NCBI GenBank assembly: GCA_905250075.1
Contig: CAJNOP010000012.1
Coordinates: 992,001-1,056,000, forward strand
Direction: 5' to 3'
Origin: Rotaria sp. Silwood1
Lineage: Eukaryota > Rotifera > Eurotatoria > Philodinida > Philodinidae
DNA: 64,000 nt
Of this stretch, positions 27,301 to 39,123 are shown one piece after another. The notes beneath the pieces were generated by a model, which saw only the letters and a program-made list of their open reading frames with translations, had not been told where the DNA came from and did no database searches. The position numbers and the translations under genes are program-made. Every line of letters begins with the position of its first letter. Position 1 is the stretch's first letter.

Positions 27301-30300
27301 TTCTCTAGTGCATTAGAAAAGTATTTTGATGTTATTCGAATAAATATAAAATTAGATTGGTTTTATTTCGGATCACCATATCAGTAATACAATCAGTTAT
27401 TTCAAATATATGTCAATAATAATTTCTATATATCATTGAATTATTTTTAGGCTTTAAATGCTGATATGACAGTTGAACGTGAAACTTATCAAAAATCTCG
27501 AGCTGGTTTAGATCTACTTTATAATGAGCTACAAAAGAAATATGAAGATGAATGTTTATCCAAACAAGTAAATATGATAAAAAAAATAAAAGAATCTTTT
27601 TTTTTTGTTTATTTTCTTATAAAAATCTTTGTTTTTTTTTTAAATAAATAGGATGTTGAAACAGAATATCAATTACAATTAGCGCAAAAAAATGATTTTA
27701 TCGAAGCAACAAAATTAATGGAAAAAGATGTGGAAGTAAAAACAACATTATATCATCATATGAAAGATCAAATTGATAGTATTAAAGCAGAAAATATACG
27801 TCTATCAGAAAGAGTACAAGTAAGATTTTAAAAAAATTTTTGAAAATTTTATTTATTTATTTATTTATTAGATTGAATTAAATCGAAATGATGAAAGAGA
27901 ACAACAAATACAATCGTTAGGTAAAGAAAATCAAATGTTAAGAGAAACAATTAGTCAATTAGAATCTAAGTAAAAAATAAAATAAAATTTTAAAAATTTC
28001 TTTATATTCTTTTTATTTTATTGTTTGCTTGAAGTATTGAACAAATCAATAGCGAAAAACATGCTCTTAATGATACAAATGAATCTCTAAGTCGAGATCT
28101 TACTAAATTAGATGCTGAAAAGTTTGTTATTTCATTTGAATATTAAAAAAATTTTTTTTTTTTTGTTCGATAGAACATCAATTGAAACTGATTTACGTGT
28201 TGAAAAAGATTTTCGTCAACGTCTTCAACAAGCATTAACAAGTGAAAAAGAAAAAGTTTCATCACTTCAATTTGATATTCATGAATTAAATTTAATAAAA
28301 CAAGTGAAGAAAAATTTATTATAGTTCTTTCTTTTTTTTTTTTTTTTTTTTTTATTGTTTCAACTTTGATTTTTCTTTTTAGGAATATGATTCATATAAA
28401 AAAGAAATGACAAGACAACAAAATGATTTACAAAAAAAATTTCAAGAACAAGAAGAAACTATAAGAGAATTAGCATTAAAATTAGAAGTATCTATTAAAC
28501 GTGAAGATGAATTTCGAGAAAAAGATGGTCTACGTTCATCAACATGGATGAAAGATGAAGATGTTAAAGAATGTTGTCAATGTAAAAAAGAGTTTAGTCC
28601 ACTTAGAAGAAAACATCATTGTCGAAAGTAAGTCACAAATAATCATTGGATTCAATAGACTAATTGTCTTCCATTCTTTGTTTCCTTATATTTCGATGTT
28701 AGGAAAATAAAACGATAGACAATTCGACTTGATGCAGAGATGTCCATCGCGGCTGAAAATCTGCCGCTGCCGCGCCGCGGCCTTAGAAAAAAAAAGCTGC
28801 CGCGCCGCGGCGGTTTATAAAAAAATGTTGCCGCGACGCTGCCGCACCGCGATGACTTATAAAAGAAACGCTGCCGCGCCGCTGCCGCGATGAATTATAA
28901 AATAAACGTGCCGCCACCGCGCCGCTGCCGCGACGATTTTCAAAAAAGTGTTTCTAATTTCACTGCTGTGACTATATTTGACCAGAGATATGGGTACTAG
29001 TCCATCAGATTTATTCAATATCAGGGCGTTTCATTTGTAAATCGTGAAATTCTATTAAATTCATACAGTTTTTCAATGTCCTCCAAAAAAATCCTGCCGC
29101 TGCCGCGCCGCTGCCGCGATGGTTTTTTAAAAAACCTGCCGCTGCCGCGATGACTTTTAAAAAAATCTGCCGCTACCGCGCCGCTGCCGCGGTGATTTTT
29201 TTTAAAAACCTGCCACTGCCGCGCCGCCACCGCCACCGCGGCAGCGGCAGCGGCAGCGCCGCGATGGACATCTCTGACTTGATGAGATAGATAGTTTATA
29301 GGAAAGAAAGTACAATATAAGCGAATAAATAAGCTTTAAGTAGAGGTATAGACTGACGCATTGATCGACAGTGGCTAGAATTTTTCGATGAATTTTTCGT
29401 AAGTTTTCTTAATTTCGAGACTAAATAAAGAGAAAACGATGATCGAAAACTTATTGACAAGAAACTAGACGATAGCATCTTTAAAAAACTTATTTGGGAC
29501 GCCAGAAATTTTTAAAAATCAAATATCTATTTTTATGTCACGGTAGCAATTCAGCTGATTGGCTTACACCTCTAGAAATTCAACTGACTAAGCAGGCACA
29601 GACACCCAACGTTTTGGTTCGATCTTGACTGCACTCATTATTAGTGAATTAATAAAAGGAAGCAAAAGAAAGAATTTCAGGCTTGACTATAGTAGGTTTA
29701 CACAGATTGTAATAAATGATTCAAACACTGGGGGCCTGCAAGCATCTGAAAAAAATCAATAATATTCAGACGAAATCTAGCACGAGCTTAACAGAACCTT
29801 AGGATGCTTCCGTGATCGCCCCTATACTTTAAGACACACTTCAGCAATTATCCAAATACTCAAAACTGTCTCAACGTGTTGAATAGCTTCTGAATTAGAA
29901 CTCGAGTTTGGTACATGTCTATAATTGATTCTGAAAGCTTGTTCTGGAAGTTCGAAGATAAGAAAAGATAACAGATTGATTCACTTAAATGATCAAAATG
30001 AGAATGATCTAGAACAGGACTATCTGAATTACGAAGATTTACGTCACCCATTTAGCGATATTTTACTTGAAGAACTATAAATTTATCTTATTTTTTGAAT
30101 ATGAATTTTATTCAAAAGTCTGAACAATAATCATGAAAGATATCTGAAATTCTTTAATATTTCTTTGTATTTTTCGATTTTAGTCTACTTTCGCTAAATG
30201 TATGTCAGAATGATTAAAATCTTTGAAAATTTTATTTTATTAAAAACTAATAACCATTTTTTTTCAACAAAATGAATAGAAAAGTTGAATAAAACAATTG

Positions 30301-30512
30301 CTTTTTATACGATATCTTTTGAACCTATTATATCGATAAAGAATAATTATTATTAATTTTTTTTTCTTATTCTTCTATTTAGTTGTGGTCAAATCTTTTG
30401 TGAGACATGTGCAAGTACAAAATTACCTTTGCCTAGTTCAAACAAGCCAGTTCGTGTTTGCGATACATGTCGTAATCATTTATTAGCACAATGTGCGGTT
30501 AATAGTTCATGA
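24383..30512 (+). CDS. RUFY: RUFY-family RUN and FYVE domain endosomal adaptor
   Basis: Exons: 24383-24446, 24511-25327, 25807-25978, 27451-27567, 27652-27819, 27872-27969, 28035-28121, 28174-28303, 28383-28627, 30383-30512. They total 2,028 nt, in frame, 675 residues; human RUFY1/2 are about 600-700. The RUN domain (about residues 30-190) shows GRVRAWLRLALMQKRLADYF and ITGLLVGLNVLDLNFCLK, then the family block ILDQKNYIEELHRNLQ. A long coiled coil (about 270-590) follows. The C-terminal FYVE finger keeps all three PI3P signatures: WMKD (WxxD), RRKHHCR (R+HHC+) and RVC, plus the zinc cysteines. The family tethers early endosomes through PI3P and binds Rab, Arf-like or motor partners via RUN; that is known of the family and not visible here. 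A 47-nt candidate exon at 27041-27087 would break the frame and is left out. RUFY1 and RUFY2 cannot be separated by eye. Confidence 0.9.
25340..25758. mobile_element. Palindromic element (family A), full copy
   Basis: Left end TTCAATTGTTAGAC and right end GTCCGACAGTTGAA are inverted repeats. Both arms carry TATGAGTAGGAC a little further in. About 419 bp, non-coding, starting at the 5' edge of the RUFY intron after 25327. Related copies lie at about 40649-41140 and about 697-850. No clear target duplication was found, so the superfamily is unassigned. Confidence 0.6.
28628..30382 (+). other. Last RUFY intron, host of the GC-rich hAT-like element
   Basis: The 1.75-kb intron splits the FYVE finger between the HHC motif and the next cysteine. 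Besides the element at 28735-29276 it holds only AT-rich non-coding DNA. Confidence 0.6.
28735..29276. mobile_element. Non-autonomous hAT-like element made of GC-rich minisatellite
   Basis: The termini CAGAGATGTCCATCGCGGC are perfect inverted repeats over 19 bp, flanked by identical 8-bp duplications ACTTGATG (28727-28734 and 29277-29284). An 8-bp duplication and a CAG start are typical of the hAT superfamily. Inside are repeated blocks of CTGCCGCGCCGCTGCCGCG type alternating with short A/T tracts, in a genome that is otherwise strongly AT-rich. There is no transposase. The perfect TIRs and duplications indicate a fairly recent insertion. Confidence 0.85.
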
Positions 30513-31248
30513 AATAAAAAAGAAAAGAAAAATTCATACTGCGAACGCGAATATGATTATTTTTACATTTCGTATTACTGATCTATTTATATGATAATGT
30601 AAATAGAAATTGCATGATATTTAATTTATTCTTCTTATCAATGACCGCTCACGTTTACTTCTAATGATACAATAAAAAAATAAAATAAAATAAAATAAAA
30701 TAAAACAAAAACAGTCTGTTTATTCATTTTGTTGGTGTTGTTATTATTGTTGTTCTTGCATTGTTTTTTTCATGATAATATTAGTCAACACTTTTCTCTA
30801 TTGCAAAAAAAAAATACACACACGTACACAAATTATTTTATATATAATTATTGTGATATCAGTGAGTTAATTTTGTTTTTTTTTTTGCTTATACAGCCGA
30901 GCTCATGTTCTTTCGTTCTAGATCTTAAAAAAAATATATATCCTCATTTTAAATAATAAATATAAATATTATATAAGTGAATGAATTTCTATCATTCTTA
31001 TCAGTATATATGTCGAATGTTTGATTCACACGTTTCGCATAACATATCGAATAGTAATTGTTTCTTTTTTCATCGCCCTCGTTCTCTTCCTCCTACATAA
31101 AACATCATTCACGTCTCATACATTTTACATGATAGACGCCACCCACTCAAACGAAAGTCAACAAATAAAAGGGTTAATTTAAATAGACTAGTCAAGTAAC
31201 ACGTTTCATTTATATTTGTAGATAAAAACAATATTTATTGAACACAAA
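30513..31248. other. RUFY to myosin light chain spacer
   Basis: It carries AATAAA 3 nt after the RUFY stop, an AAAAT-type pentanucleotide run at about 30670-30712, and a TTTGTAG acceptor at 31220-31221 that could receive a spliced leader for the next gene. No gene was seen. Confidence 0.5.
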
Positions 31249-31755
31249 ATGCCGATACTACGAGATGATACACCAGATTTTCGTGAAGCTTTTAGTCTTT
31301 TTGATGATCGTGGTGATGATAAAATTTCGAAACATTTATTTGGTGAAGTTGTTCGAGCACTTGGATTAAATCCCACTGAAGGACAAATTAAAAGTACAAC
31401 ACAAAATTTAAAAACTGATCGAATTTCATTTGAAGAATTTCTACCATTATATGATTCTTTAGCAAAAAAGAAAGATAATAGTATGAGTGAAGAAGAACTG
31501 ATCGAAGGTATATTAGATTTAACAAAAAAAAAAAAAATAAAATAAAATGACTATTATATATATTTCTTTTTAGGTTTAAAAGTTTTTGATAAAGAACAAA
31601 ATGGTAATATATCATCAGCTGAACTTCGTCATTTATTAACAAATCTTGGTGAACGTTTAACTGATGAAGAAGTCGAACAATTACTCACAGGTCTTGAAGA
31701 TAAAAATGGGCTGATTCATTATGAAGAATGGATTCGAAAATTACTTCGCAATTAA
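31249..31755 (+). CDS. MYL: Myosin essential light chain (calmodulin superfamily)
   Basis: Two exons, 31249-31507 and 31574-31755, 441 nt in frame, 146 residues, the usual length for non-muscle or muscle essential light chains. It matches the family along its length: [55 protein letters not shown] and [17 protein letters not shown]. The protein would clamp the first IQ motif of a myosin heavy-chain neck. The third EF loop (residues 92-103, D-x-E-x-N-G-x-I-x-x-x-E) keeps calcium-type ligands. The first loop ends in Leu instead of Glu and probably does not bind. AATAAA occurs at 31767, only 12 nt after the stop, and TPRA1 starts 209 nt downstream on the same strand. Confidence 0.88.
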
Positions 31756-31962
31756 AATAATCAAATAATAAAACATTTTTTTTTTCTTCTTTTCTTTTTC
31801 TATTATTATTATTGATAATATTCAGTGTCATTAATGTGCATGATTTATTTCTCATTTTTTGAACATTCCTTTTTTTTTCTTCTGTAACTTCACTGATTCA
31901 TTCCATCGTATAGTTTTTTTTATTTCAAGTCTCACAAGAAAAACGAATTGATTCAATTTTTT

Positions 31963-31964
31963 AG
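31963..31964 (+). promoter_or_regulatory. Candidate trans-splice acceptor abutting the TPRA1 ATG
   Basis: A pyrimidine-rich tract ending TTTTTTAG sits immediately before the TPRA1 start codon and 208 nt after the myosin light chain stop. A spliced leader added here would give a leader-only 5' UTR. Confidence 0.45.
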
Positions 31965-34900
31965 ATGCTTATTGATTCTAAGTATTTACCATTTTGTGTT
32001 CGATGCCGAACAGAAAAAATTCTTTCATCTCAGTAAGTATTTTGTTTTGACCTATAAATAAAATAAAAAATCTATGTCGTCAATTTTTGCATCAAAACTA
32101 ATAGGTTACTCCTTTTTTATCAAGTTTTTGAGTTCGTGTAGAATTGAAAAAAAAAAGAAACTTCTGCAAAAAATAAATCAAAAATGTAAGAGATCAAAGT
32201 AGTATAATGGTGTAGTTGTACACTACTCTAGTGTTCATATCACTAATATTTCTAGATATCGATACTGTTACAATTCATCTTTTTAAGAAAATGATTTTGT
32301 CGCAAAATGAAGTTTCCCAACACTTGAAGTTTTTTTTTTAATAATTTTTCTATTATATTAATATTTTTTGTTGCTGAGAGATGGATTGATACTCAAAAAA
32401 AAAAGTCGATTTTAATATGCCATAGTATATTTTGCCAGATGGCTCCATCAAGAATTAAGCGATAACACCTAGTGTGATGGATACACATAGTTAGTATCGG
32501 AATACGATTTTCAACTGAAACCTGCAACTTTCTAGGAATATAAACATATTCATGCAGTGAGATACAAAGAGAGATCAAGCAAACGACACGTAGTTCAGTA
32601 TCCAAATAACCACACAGTTAACTGCGATTTGCATGACATTAGAAGCTATAATGAATATATTTACTAATATTAGTTACATTTAAAAAAAAGCTTTTTTTTT
32701 TGTTGAGACTGATCATGTTTCAGAAGATTAATAGTTGAAAGAGAGATTAATTCAGGTTCTTCCCATTTATTTATTATGAGTATTCATGAACTTTTCTTAT
32801 TCAAGAGAGTGTCTATAGATGCGCAGGAGTTCAATCAAGGTTTTATTCAAATTAAACACTCTTGAGATTAGAGATTTGCGAGACTAGTTTTAGTCCCAAG
32901 TCTGGAATTAAAGATGACTGTTAGATATTCTTGTGTATTGAACAAATCATCGTATGAATCGTACTCATAAATATAAACCCAGGAGAGACAATCAAAACAT
33001 GCGAGTTTAAGGTTTCCTATGAATCAATTATGAAATAATTTCTTCTGGGTCGAGACGAATGTCGGACTTTAAAAGAAAAAGAATCTTCTAGATTTAGACA
33101 ACACAAACTTGCTCTCATATATTTCAAGTCTCGATACAAATAATTGCATGAAAACGGAGATATACCCATCCTTCATTTGACTTTTATTCATTACAGGTAT
33201 TGCTTTTCTCAGTAGACTTTTTTAATATAAACATCTATAAGAATGTTGGCTCTTTCAGCTGATATTTAATGACAAGTAATTAGCGAATCACTTTTAAATT
33301 ATATAATTGAAAAATTCAAGATTCTCAAGATACACTCTACCCTATGAGTTACATCTATGATACAAAATAAATTTTGTTTTCCCATCATCTGAAGCTTCTC
33401 ACTCAACTGCAAGGGTAGTTTTTTTCGTTCGTATATCCGTACTCTATAACGTAGCTAACAAAAATTACATCCAATTTTAAAAAAAAATATAGGCCGATTT
33501 AAAGTTCAAAAAAATTGTAGACCTGAACTCTCCGAAGTGTCTAGAGCAACTGAACACTTATATGCCACATCAAAGTTAGCTATTGAAAAGTTCAGAATCC
33601 AGAAATATACAAATTTCAATCTCAAGATTAAAAAGCGTTATTTCATTTTTATGGCTATTCATCTGTAACACATACTAGATTCTACTTATCAATGTCATAA
33701 AATTGAAAAATTTGAATATTAACATATCAATCTATTTAAATAAGTATCTGCCCTTTTCGTGACGAGTGGATAACAACAGCTGTCATAAACTTTTATGCTA
33801 AAATATATAATTATTTCAATTTAATAAGACTTTCTGATACATGGATATCAATCCTTTGCATAAACTAAAACATTCATATGAAATAAATCTAGCAGATGTT
33901 TCAACATTCTATACATGCATTCTTCCTATATATGAAGGTTAATCAGAAGGTGTTTCAAAAGTTCGAACGAAAAAGAAGAATGTGCATAGCTCCTCAGTTA
34001 TTCAAGGAGTTCAAATTCTTGTTTTACAGTTTAGTCACATATTCATTAAAGTTTTCAGATAAAATGTCTATGTTTACAGAAACCGGGATTAAAATAGTTT
34101 TACTGGTGATGAAGTTCGAGTCAGCTACCATTGTAAAATGAAACTTGCAAATCAAATTAGGCAAAAAATACGTCAACTAAACATCGCATCAGCTACATAA
34201 TTCGAATGGTTTTGTGAAACCAATACTGTCGACAATCGATGATCATAGAGTAATTCAATGGAGAAACCGCAGACTTGAAATACATCAAAGTACTTTAAAA
34301 TTACAGAAAAGTACTTTAAAGTAGCTCGAAGTACGTTTAAGTAGCGCAAATTACCTTCAAGTACAACGTCTGCCATTTCTCCTTGGAGTAATTACTGAAG
34401 AAAAATTCAATAAAGTTGAAAATGCTTGTAAGAAATGAGCCAAAATCAAATATTTGATCTCTTGCACAAGCTTTCTTATTGTCACAAATCTGATTATGAC
34501 AGAGCATATCTTATCAAAGACAAACAAAGTATAATTCGTTCAATAGTTCTACGAAGACGACGTGCATATACTAAACACTTAATTCTGACTCTTATTCACA
34601 TACATCATTAACTTCATCGATCTTTTCTTCAGTAATTACTGTACGATTATCAATTTTCGATCGTACTGGCTTCACAAAATCTTTGAAATTTGTTGCTAAT
34701 ATTTATTCGAATTTGATCATGAGTAATCTTTTTAGTCGTAAATATTTTATCTGAATAAAGCTTTAACGAATATGTGATTAAACTATTAAAAAAAAAGTAT
34801 TTAAATCCCTTGAATTACTAAGGCGCTATGCACATTCTTCTTTTTTGGTTCGAACGTTTGGAACATACTGTATTTGTAGTTTGTGCTCTTAATTAGATTT

Positions 34901-37900
34901 CTATGTTAAACTTTCAAGTTTCGAATCATTATATTTTTTTTAATTTTTCTTAGAATTCGATATTTCGATGTATTAATTTTGATTCCAAATCTCATTTTTC
35001 TGTTATTTATTATTATTAAATGGATTCGAAGACGAACTAAATTGAATACAAATAAGCCATTATTACTGAGTGTTACTTGTTTACTTCTTTTTGTTACATT
35101 AAGCAATATATCCCGATGTTTATTTGTGATGATATTTCCTGACAATGCATTCCATGGACAAGAAATTATTGTTAAAGTAATGAGAAGAAAAGAATTTCCG
35201 TTGAGTTTGTTTTGATAAATATTCCTCTTCTTTTTTTTTTAGATTCTTTGGTTATGCATCCGATTTTTTCTCTTATGGACAGAATTAAGTGTTCTTCTTT
35301 TTGGTATTTGTTTTGGTAAATTTTTAGAAATAATTAAAACGTAACTTCTTATCGATTTTTGTCATTAGGACGTTCGAATTCAAATCGTCCATCAATTAAA
35401 ACATTAAAAGTCTTAATTATTTCGTTTATTTTTGCATCAATTTATATAACTACACAAGTAAAATTTGTTTCGTTTATTGATTTAAAAACTAAATTGTCTT
35501 CTTACAGGCTGTACTAGAATTTCGTGGTGATACTCGACCAATAAAATTTCAAACAAGTGATTATCATCTTTATTCATATGGTGGCATGAAATTTTTGCTT
35601 ATATCGAGTTCTATTTTTCTTACTGTAATTTTATTTGAAAAATATTTTTAAATATTTCTTAAATTTTATTATTTCAATTAGATGTATATAATTCTATTTT
35701 TTTTACCTTGCTTATGTCGTCGACATAAAAAATATTTACCAAGTAAAACTTAAATAATTATTTATTTCTTGAAAAAGATTTATTATTTTTATTTAGTTCG
35801 TCGATCATTTTATTTCTATTGTTTTGTTTTGGCATTGATTAATATGATACAAATCATTGGTACCATATTAAATTTAACAGAAGCTACAATATATAGCATG
35901 TGGTATGTTAGTTTATTTATATTTGAATAATCAAGAGCATGTTGATTTATGTTAAAATGAAAAATTATTTTCTGAAACTCATTGTATTTAGCGATTAGAC
36001 ATTTTCAAACATAGAAAGACAGTGGGTTTCTTATTTATAAATGATATAGTTATAACTTAAATCTTTCTCTCCTTTAAAATTGATTCTAAATCAGGAACAT
36101 TCAAATCATATACAATTTTCAGCTCGGTAATATGATATTTTCATGAAATATTCGCCGAACTGTCCTGAACGAATATTAGTCCCTCAACTAACCTTGAAAA
36201 ATCATCGTTTTCTCGCATGATATTCCTGTGTTTCATCATTTTTTTCTCAACAGTTTCTAAAAATCTTCCAAATATCCTCTCCCTTACTCCATCCTGGCGA
36301 CCTCGATAAAACACTGGATATTCATCAAACAAGGCTTAAATGTAAGTAATTGCGCTACCCTACAACTTTCTGTAAGCCTTTGTTTTTTAATTAATATTTT
36401 ATTTCTACTTTGTTTGGAACAGTATGGGAGGCTGCAGAGCCTGAAACAGGTCTTTTGTTATCTTTGACCTTCAATACAAAAGTATGAATTAAAGCAAAAA
36501 AGGCTTATGTCAGGTTCTACATGCTGACATGCTCTATCAAACAACCGGAAAATAAAATATATAGAATAAAGGTCTACAGAAAATTTCTAGTTCCCAGATG
36601 ATCTATCTTAGACTCTTGTTTGATGAATATACAATCAAAACATCATGGTATCAAATTGAAAATCTCATGTATTTTGACAATTCTTGATAGAAAATCGATT
36701 CTGAAGGTGACGAGCTTAATAAAAATCCAGTGAAAGTTTGTGATATATTGCTATTGTCTAAAGCTTTCTAACAACTTGAAAAACCTTGATTATAAATAAA
36801 CACAACGGAAATTCAAACTATTTCACTAGGCATATATGACGGAAATTCTCCTTTTGCAATTGATTCAATTAGACTTTGGAAAGAAAATTACACAGTATCG
36901 TTTATTTTTTCTTTGTTCGTATGCATCATTGCTTACTCAATGATCGTAAAATATTAGTAAACTTTCAAGGGTATATAGAAAAAAGAATTATTAAAAAATA
37001 ATAACCATAAAAACTTACTATGAAAATAAAACATTGAGTAAATTTTCTTCTCAATAGTTCGTAAATATAATTTGTTTTCACACGAGTTGATATTCATAAT
37101 AATGAAAAATTAAAAGTTTCATGAATTTTTGAACAAAAGAATGACATAACGAATGATGAAATGAACAAAAATTAATGTATTTCAATACTTTTAATTAAAA
37201 TATATATTTTAATCAAGTGAATGGAATTAAATTAATGAAAATGTTCATCTTAATTAATCAATTTGAAATACATTAATTGTCATGTTCGTTTCATCATTTT
37301 AATGGAATTTTTTTATATGTTTGAAGTCCCTGGATAACATGCATATAAAATAGAAACAAGAGAAGAATCTTTATAATTGAAAAGAAAAAAGACTTAATAA
37401 CTTTGCTATCGTAGACTATGCATGTAATACTCACGATTGAATTATATATACATGATAGCTTTAAAAAACAATTAATCTCATTTAATTATCATAGAAAAGC
37501 TGATTGAATAATTCTCGCGAACACTACTAATATTATTGTCTAATCTAATAATCACGAATTGATCGCAATGGACTAAGAGCTGTGTTCTTTTTCAGATATT
37601 CTCTTCCGGAGGGACCATATAAAACTTTGGGAGGGCGTGAACATCTATTGTTGAAAGCACAGATACATAGTATGTGGTATAATAATCACAAGCTCCAGGA
37701 GAGGCAACTCAATTTTCAGAGCAGTGCCACCCTCACGCGTATAAACCACTGACTAAGAGTACTTTTAAGGACTAGGGAAATTAATCAAAATAAGTTTTCT
37801 TTTTCTTTGCAGTATTGTTGATGGTACAAAATGTACATTTTACATATGTTTTGCTCCATTTGTCTATTATCAATTTCTTCGACGAGCTTTAAAGTAGTTG

Positions 37901-38121
37901 TCCTTCTAGTGTCTCTTTTATCTATCAATTTTCTTATTTTTAGATCGAATGTACTTATTCCACGCATAATATATGCCGATTCAACAATACATGATGATGA
38001 AGATGATGATCTTATTGATCCTGGTGTTAATACATTAATTGATAATTCAACAAATGATAGACTTGATGGTCAATTTGAAGATATAACATCCTCCACAAGA
38101 ATAATTCATCCAGTTATATAA
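31965..38121 (+). CDS. TPRA1: TPRA1 (transmembrane protein adipocyte-associated 1, GPR175-like)
   Basis: Nine exons: 31965-32032, 34954-35176, 35243-35315, 35369-35457, 35508-35624, 35682-35742, 35797-35902, 37813-37893, 37944-38121. Total 996 nt in frame, 331 residues. Conserved segments line up with vertebrate TPRA1 in order: IRYFDVLILIPNLIFLLF, ILWLCIRFFLLWTELSVLLF, YGGMKFLLISSS, VRRSFYFYCFVLALINMIQ, IYSMCIVDGTKCTFYICFAP and FLRRAL. Seven hydrophobic helices are expected, then an acidic cytoplasmic tail starting at about residue 273. The first exon is short, but EKILSSQIRYFD matches the family EDIGTSRVRYWD register, which supports it. The family is a conserved orphan seven-pass protein of poorly defined function. 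Two introns are long (32033-34953 and 35903-37812) and carry inserted repeats; the rest are 50-66 nt. Confidence 0.88.
32033..34953 (+). other. First TPRA1 intron (2.9 kb)
   Basis: It joins phase-compatible exons (CA + A). Apart from the 130-bp hAT-like element at 34256-34385, I see only AT-rich sequence and short unsupported ORFs. Confidence 0.5.
34256..34385. mobile_element. 130-bp hAT-like MITE
   Basis: Left end CAATGGAGAAACCGCAGAC and the inverted right end CAAGGAGAAATGGCAGAC are imperfect terminal repeats, with identical 8-bp duplications GAGTAATT outside (34248-34255, 34386-34393). The interior is a set of AAGTACTTTAA-like palindromic words. Non-coding, inside the first TPRA1 intron. 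Confidence 0.75.
35903..37812 (+). other. Long TPRA1 intron with a hairpin repeat
   Basis: A 1.9-kb intron between YSMC and IVDGTKC. It contains the inverted pair at 37151-37299. ORFs here have no host codon bias or homology. Confidence 0.5.
37151..37299. repeat. Imperfect inverted repeat, about 150 bp
   Basis: GAATGATGAAATGAAC and ATTAATGTATTTCAA on the left recur inverted on the right (37263-37299). Probable small foldback element. No target duplication was recognised. Confidence 0.5.
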
Positions 38122-38225
38122 AAAGATACAATATTTATAAGGGTCTAATTATTTTTTTTTTCTTTTCGAATATTCGTTCAATTTAATTATTCAATTATTT
38201 TTTTTCTTAAATAAAGAAAAGAAAG

Positions 38226-38576
38226 TTACAATGGTGGTGCACAACAGAATTTACGAGAACGAAATAACCATGTTGGAATACGATCATTGTCATTCAGATC
38301 TATAAAAAAAAAAATAAAATAACGTTTAAAAATAAATCGTATTGTTTGTATTCTATTACCATTGTCGTCACTATCCGGTGCTATGTCATAAATACCATGA
38401 GGATAATGTCCAAGACGATCGTGTAACTAAATAAAACTTTAATCATAGAACGACATTTTTTCTATTACTTAAAAGAAATTTACCCATGGGCGATTGCTCA
38501 TCGATGATGGATATGCATGAGCAATAGATATAAAAACGATGATAAACATGAGAAAACGCAGGAACCAGGTCAACAT
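38226..38576 (-). CDS. Small secreted peptide precursor with a C-terminal Cys-Cys motif (function unknown)
   Basis: Three exons on the minus strand: 38576-38484, 38426-38360, 38299-38226, joined by canonical GT-AG introns of 57 and 60 nt. They total 234 nt in frame, 77 residues. Residues 1-21 (MLTWFLRFLMFIIVFISIAH and A) look like a signal peptide ending in an Ala-x-Ala-like site. The mature part is rich in Asp/Asn in the middle and ends RSRKFCCAPPL, with possible processing at Arg67 or Arg69-Lys70 and two adjacent cysteines (72-73). I do not recognise the family; a neuropeptide/hormone-like precursor or a small secreted effector are both possible. The 3' end faces TPRA1, with stops about 105 nt apart. 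The in-phase three-exon structure is the main evidence that it is real. Confidence 0.65.
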
Positions 38577-39123
38577 GATTATCTTCGATGTCAATCGGAC
38601 TTAAGATTGCGATGAAATGTCGACTAATATGAGAGAAAAAAAGAAAATGAAGGCTTAACTTGTTTCTAAATGTCTTACTAGAGAAAAAAAGAAGAAATTT
38701 CTTTTTTCTTTCTTCTTTTTACATCAACCAATACATACCGGACATCAAAGTCATAGGAGACTCTCGAGAAAATTGCTGTCAAATCATTTTCTAATGCATT
38801 GATAGAAAACAATTTCTTCTTTGTTTCGATTACAATCGTAAAAAAAAGGAAAAATAAACTTATTGTTTTCCTTACTTTGTTTCCTTGTTCTCAATTGATG
38901 ATCGGTCGACTCGGATCGGATCCGAACAATTACTCAACATCGAAGCGAGAAACTAATAAACGACATATGATAGTATGAAACAATAAAAGAAAAAAAAATA
39001 AACATTATTTTTCTGAACACTTCATTCAATTGAGTGTATTAATTGTTCCGATGATATACTTCTATGATTTCGTTATTATTCATTAAAAAAAGCAAATTTT
39101 CTTTACAAAAATTTGAAAGACAT
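38577..39123. other. Spacer between peptide gene and DED gene
   Basis: About 550 bp of AT-rich sequence that would hold the 5' UTR and promoter of the peptide gene. CGGATCGGATCCGA-like words at about 38910 are the only notable feature. No ORF is supported. Confidence 0.4.

Noticed and set aside
29021-29236. Arg/Gly-rich ORF on the minus strand
   Set aside because: Reads through the GC minisatellite inside the hAT-like element.
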